This document shows, piece after piece, positions 4,753 to 5,340 of a DNA stretch of 5,340 nt; positions within the stretch are counted from its first letter, which is position 1; every line of letters starts with the position of its first letter. The translations under genes and the position numbers were made by a program. Source of the DNA: Collinsella sp. (GTDB lineage: Bacteria; Actinomycetota; Coriobacteriia; Coriobacteriales; Coriobacteriaceae). The notes below the pieces were generated by a model. It ran no database searches. It was not told where the DNA came from and was given only the letters and a program-made list of their open reading frames with translations. The stretch is taken from NCBI GenBank assembly GCA_020025115.1, contig JAHHSP010000089.1, positions 1 through 5,340 of the forward strand, in the 5' to 3' direction.

Positions 4753-5340
4753 GATTCACAAGATCATCCTGGTCGTCGCCATCGCCCTCATAGGCGGCGG
4801 CGCACTCCTCGCAAGTGGGGCCTGGGTTTCGGTCGGCTTCGATACAAGCAGGCTCTCCTCCGTGGGATACGACTGGCATCGAACCGTTCGCGACCTCGAT
4901 GCCGAATCAGACGCACCGCATGAGCGCATCGTCATAACCTCAAGATTTGAAAACGTCCGCATCGAGAGGACTCAGGGCGATGCAATCGAGCTCGAGTATT
5001 GGACGAGTGAGATTCAAGACGTCGCGATTGCGGATGCCGACGGCGTGTTGACCGTCGACTGCACAACGTCGCTCAAGAAGGGCATGCTGTTCGTCCTGCC
5101 CCGCCCATTGGGCCGCCAGAGCGAGGACACCGCCACCGTGATACGCATACCGTCCTCCTTCACCGGATCGATAGAGGTCGACGCCGGATCGAGCGACGTC
5201 TTCGCGCAAAACTTGAACGGTCTCGAACGCCTGGCCGTCTCCAATCGCAACGGCAGCATCACGTTGCACGACATAGAGGCTGCGACCGTCGACGCGCACA
5301 ACGAGAACGGCGACACCCTGCTCTCCGCCATCAAGGGCGG
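4745..5340 (+). CDS. DUF4097-type exported beta-repeat protein, cut by the right edge
   Basis: Open from an ATG at 4745 to the window edge (198 complete codons). AGAAGG lies 8 bases upstream, inside the end of the HAAS gene, with an 8-base overlap. The N-terminus is a basic start (MRKIHK) and one hydrophobic segment at about 7-28 (IILVVAIALIGGGALLASGA). There is no lipobox cysteine, so it is probably a membrane anchor. From about residue 60 the protein turns into short beta strands with the repeat character of the DUF4097/DUF4098 right-handed beta-helix family: RIVITSRFENVRIERTQGD, then GSIEVDAGSSDVFAQNL, LAVSNRNGSITLHDIE and TVDAHNENGDTLLSAIKG. It would sit on the outside of the membrane. 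Such proteins routinely follow PadR and HAAS genes and are presumed to belong to an envelope-stress or surface-sensing module. The exact role is unknown. The C-terminal part lies outside the window. Confidence 0.85.
   Translation, partial: MRKIHKIILVVAIALIGGGALLASGAWVSVGFDTSRLSSVGYDWHRTVRDLDAESDAPHERIVITSRFENVRIERTQGDAIELEYWTSEIQDVAIADADGVLTVDCTTSLKKGMLFVLPRPLGRQSEDTATVIRIPSSFTGSIEVDAGSSDVFAQNLNGLERLAVSNRNGSITLHDIEAATVDAHNENGDTLLSAIKG

Overview
The window is a GC-rich bacterial stretch. It carries canonical Shine-Dalgarno sites and one textbook sigma-70-type promoter. The gene types (short XRE and PadR regulators paired with membrane or zinc-ribbon modules, and a PadR / DUF1700-HAAS / DUF4097 operon in GC-rich codon usage) fit a host-associated Actinomycetota of the Coriobacteriia type. 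That placement is an inference from gene style; no rRNA or taxonomic marker is present. There is no tRNA, rRNA, CRISPR array, transposase or phage gene.

Layout. (1) At the left edge, the first 36 codons of a leftward gene with a hydrophobic N-terminus run off the window. (2) A divergent spacer holding a perfect 10-bp inverted repeat leads to two rightward regulators. One is an XRE helix-turn-helix protein tethered by two C-terminal membrane helices (266-775). The other is an XRE helix-turn-helix fused to a four-cysteine zinc ribbon (872-1327), with a plausible promoter of its own. (3) A 278-bp convergent spacer separates these from two leftward genes of unknown function. The gene at 2704-3531 encodes a five-helix membrane protein with an outward-facing C-terminal domain. 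The gene at 1606-2511 encodes a two-helix membrane protein with a long helical, TPR-like cytoplasmic tail. (4) A divergent 253-bp spacer ends in a strong promoter whose spacer and -10 box lie under a 25-bp palindrome. (5) A tightly overlapping rightward operon follows: padR, then a DUF1700/HAAS membrane protein, then a DUF4097-type exported beta-repeat protein cut by the right edge.

How the parts fit. The right-hand operon is a recognisable PadR-controlled envelope module. The short PadR repressor probably binds the palindrome over its own promoter and so controls the membrane HAAS protein and the anchored surface protein, which are translated by coupled start/stop overlaps. The two XRE regulators on the left look like a membrane-linked and a metal-binding regulator, and their targets cannot be read from the window. 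The two middle membrane genes may form one leftward unit.

The most unusual DNA feature is a 38-bp, nearly perfect palindrome (18-bp arms, 2-bp centre) inside the coding sequence of the five-helix membrane protein, at 3261-3298. I see known-type regulatory modules and two uncharacterised membrane proteins, but no clear evidence of a wholly new system.
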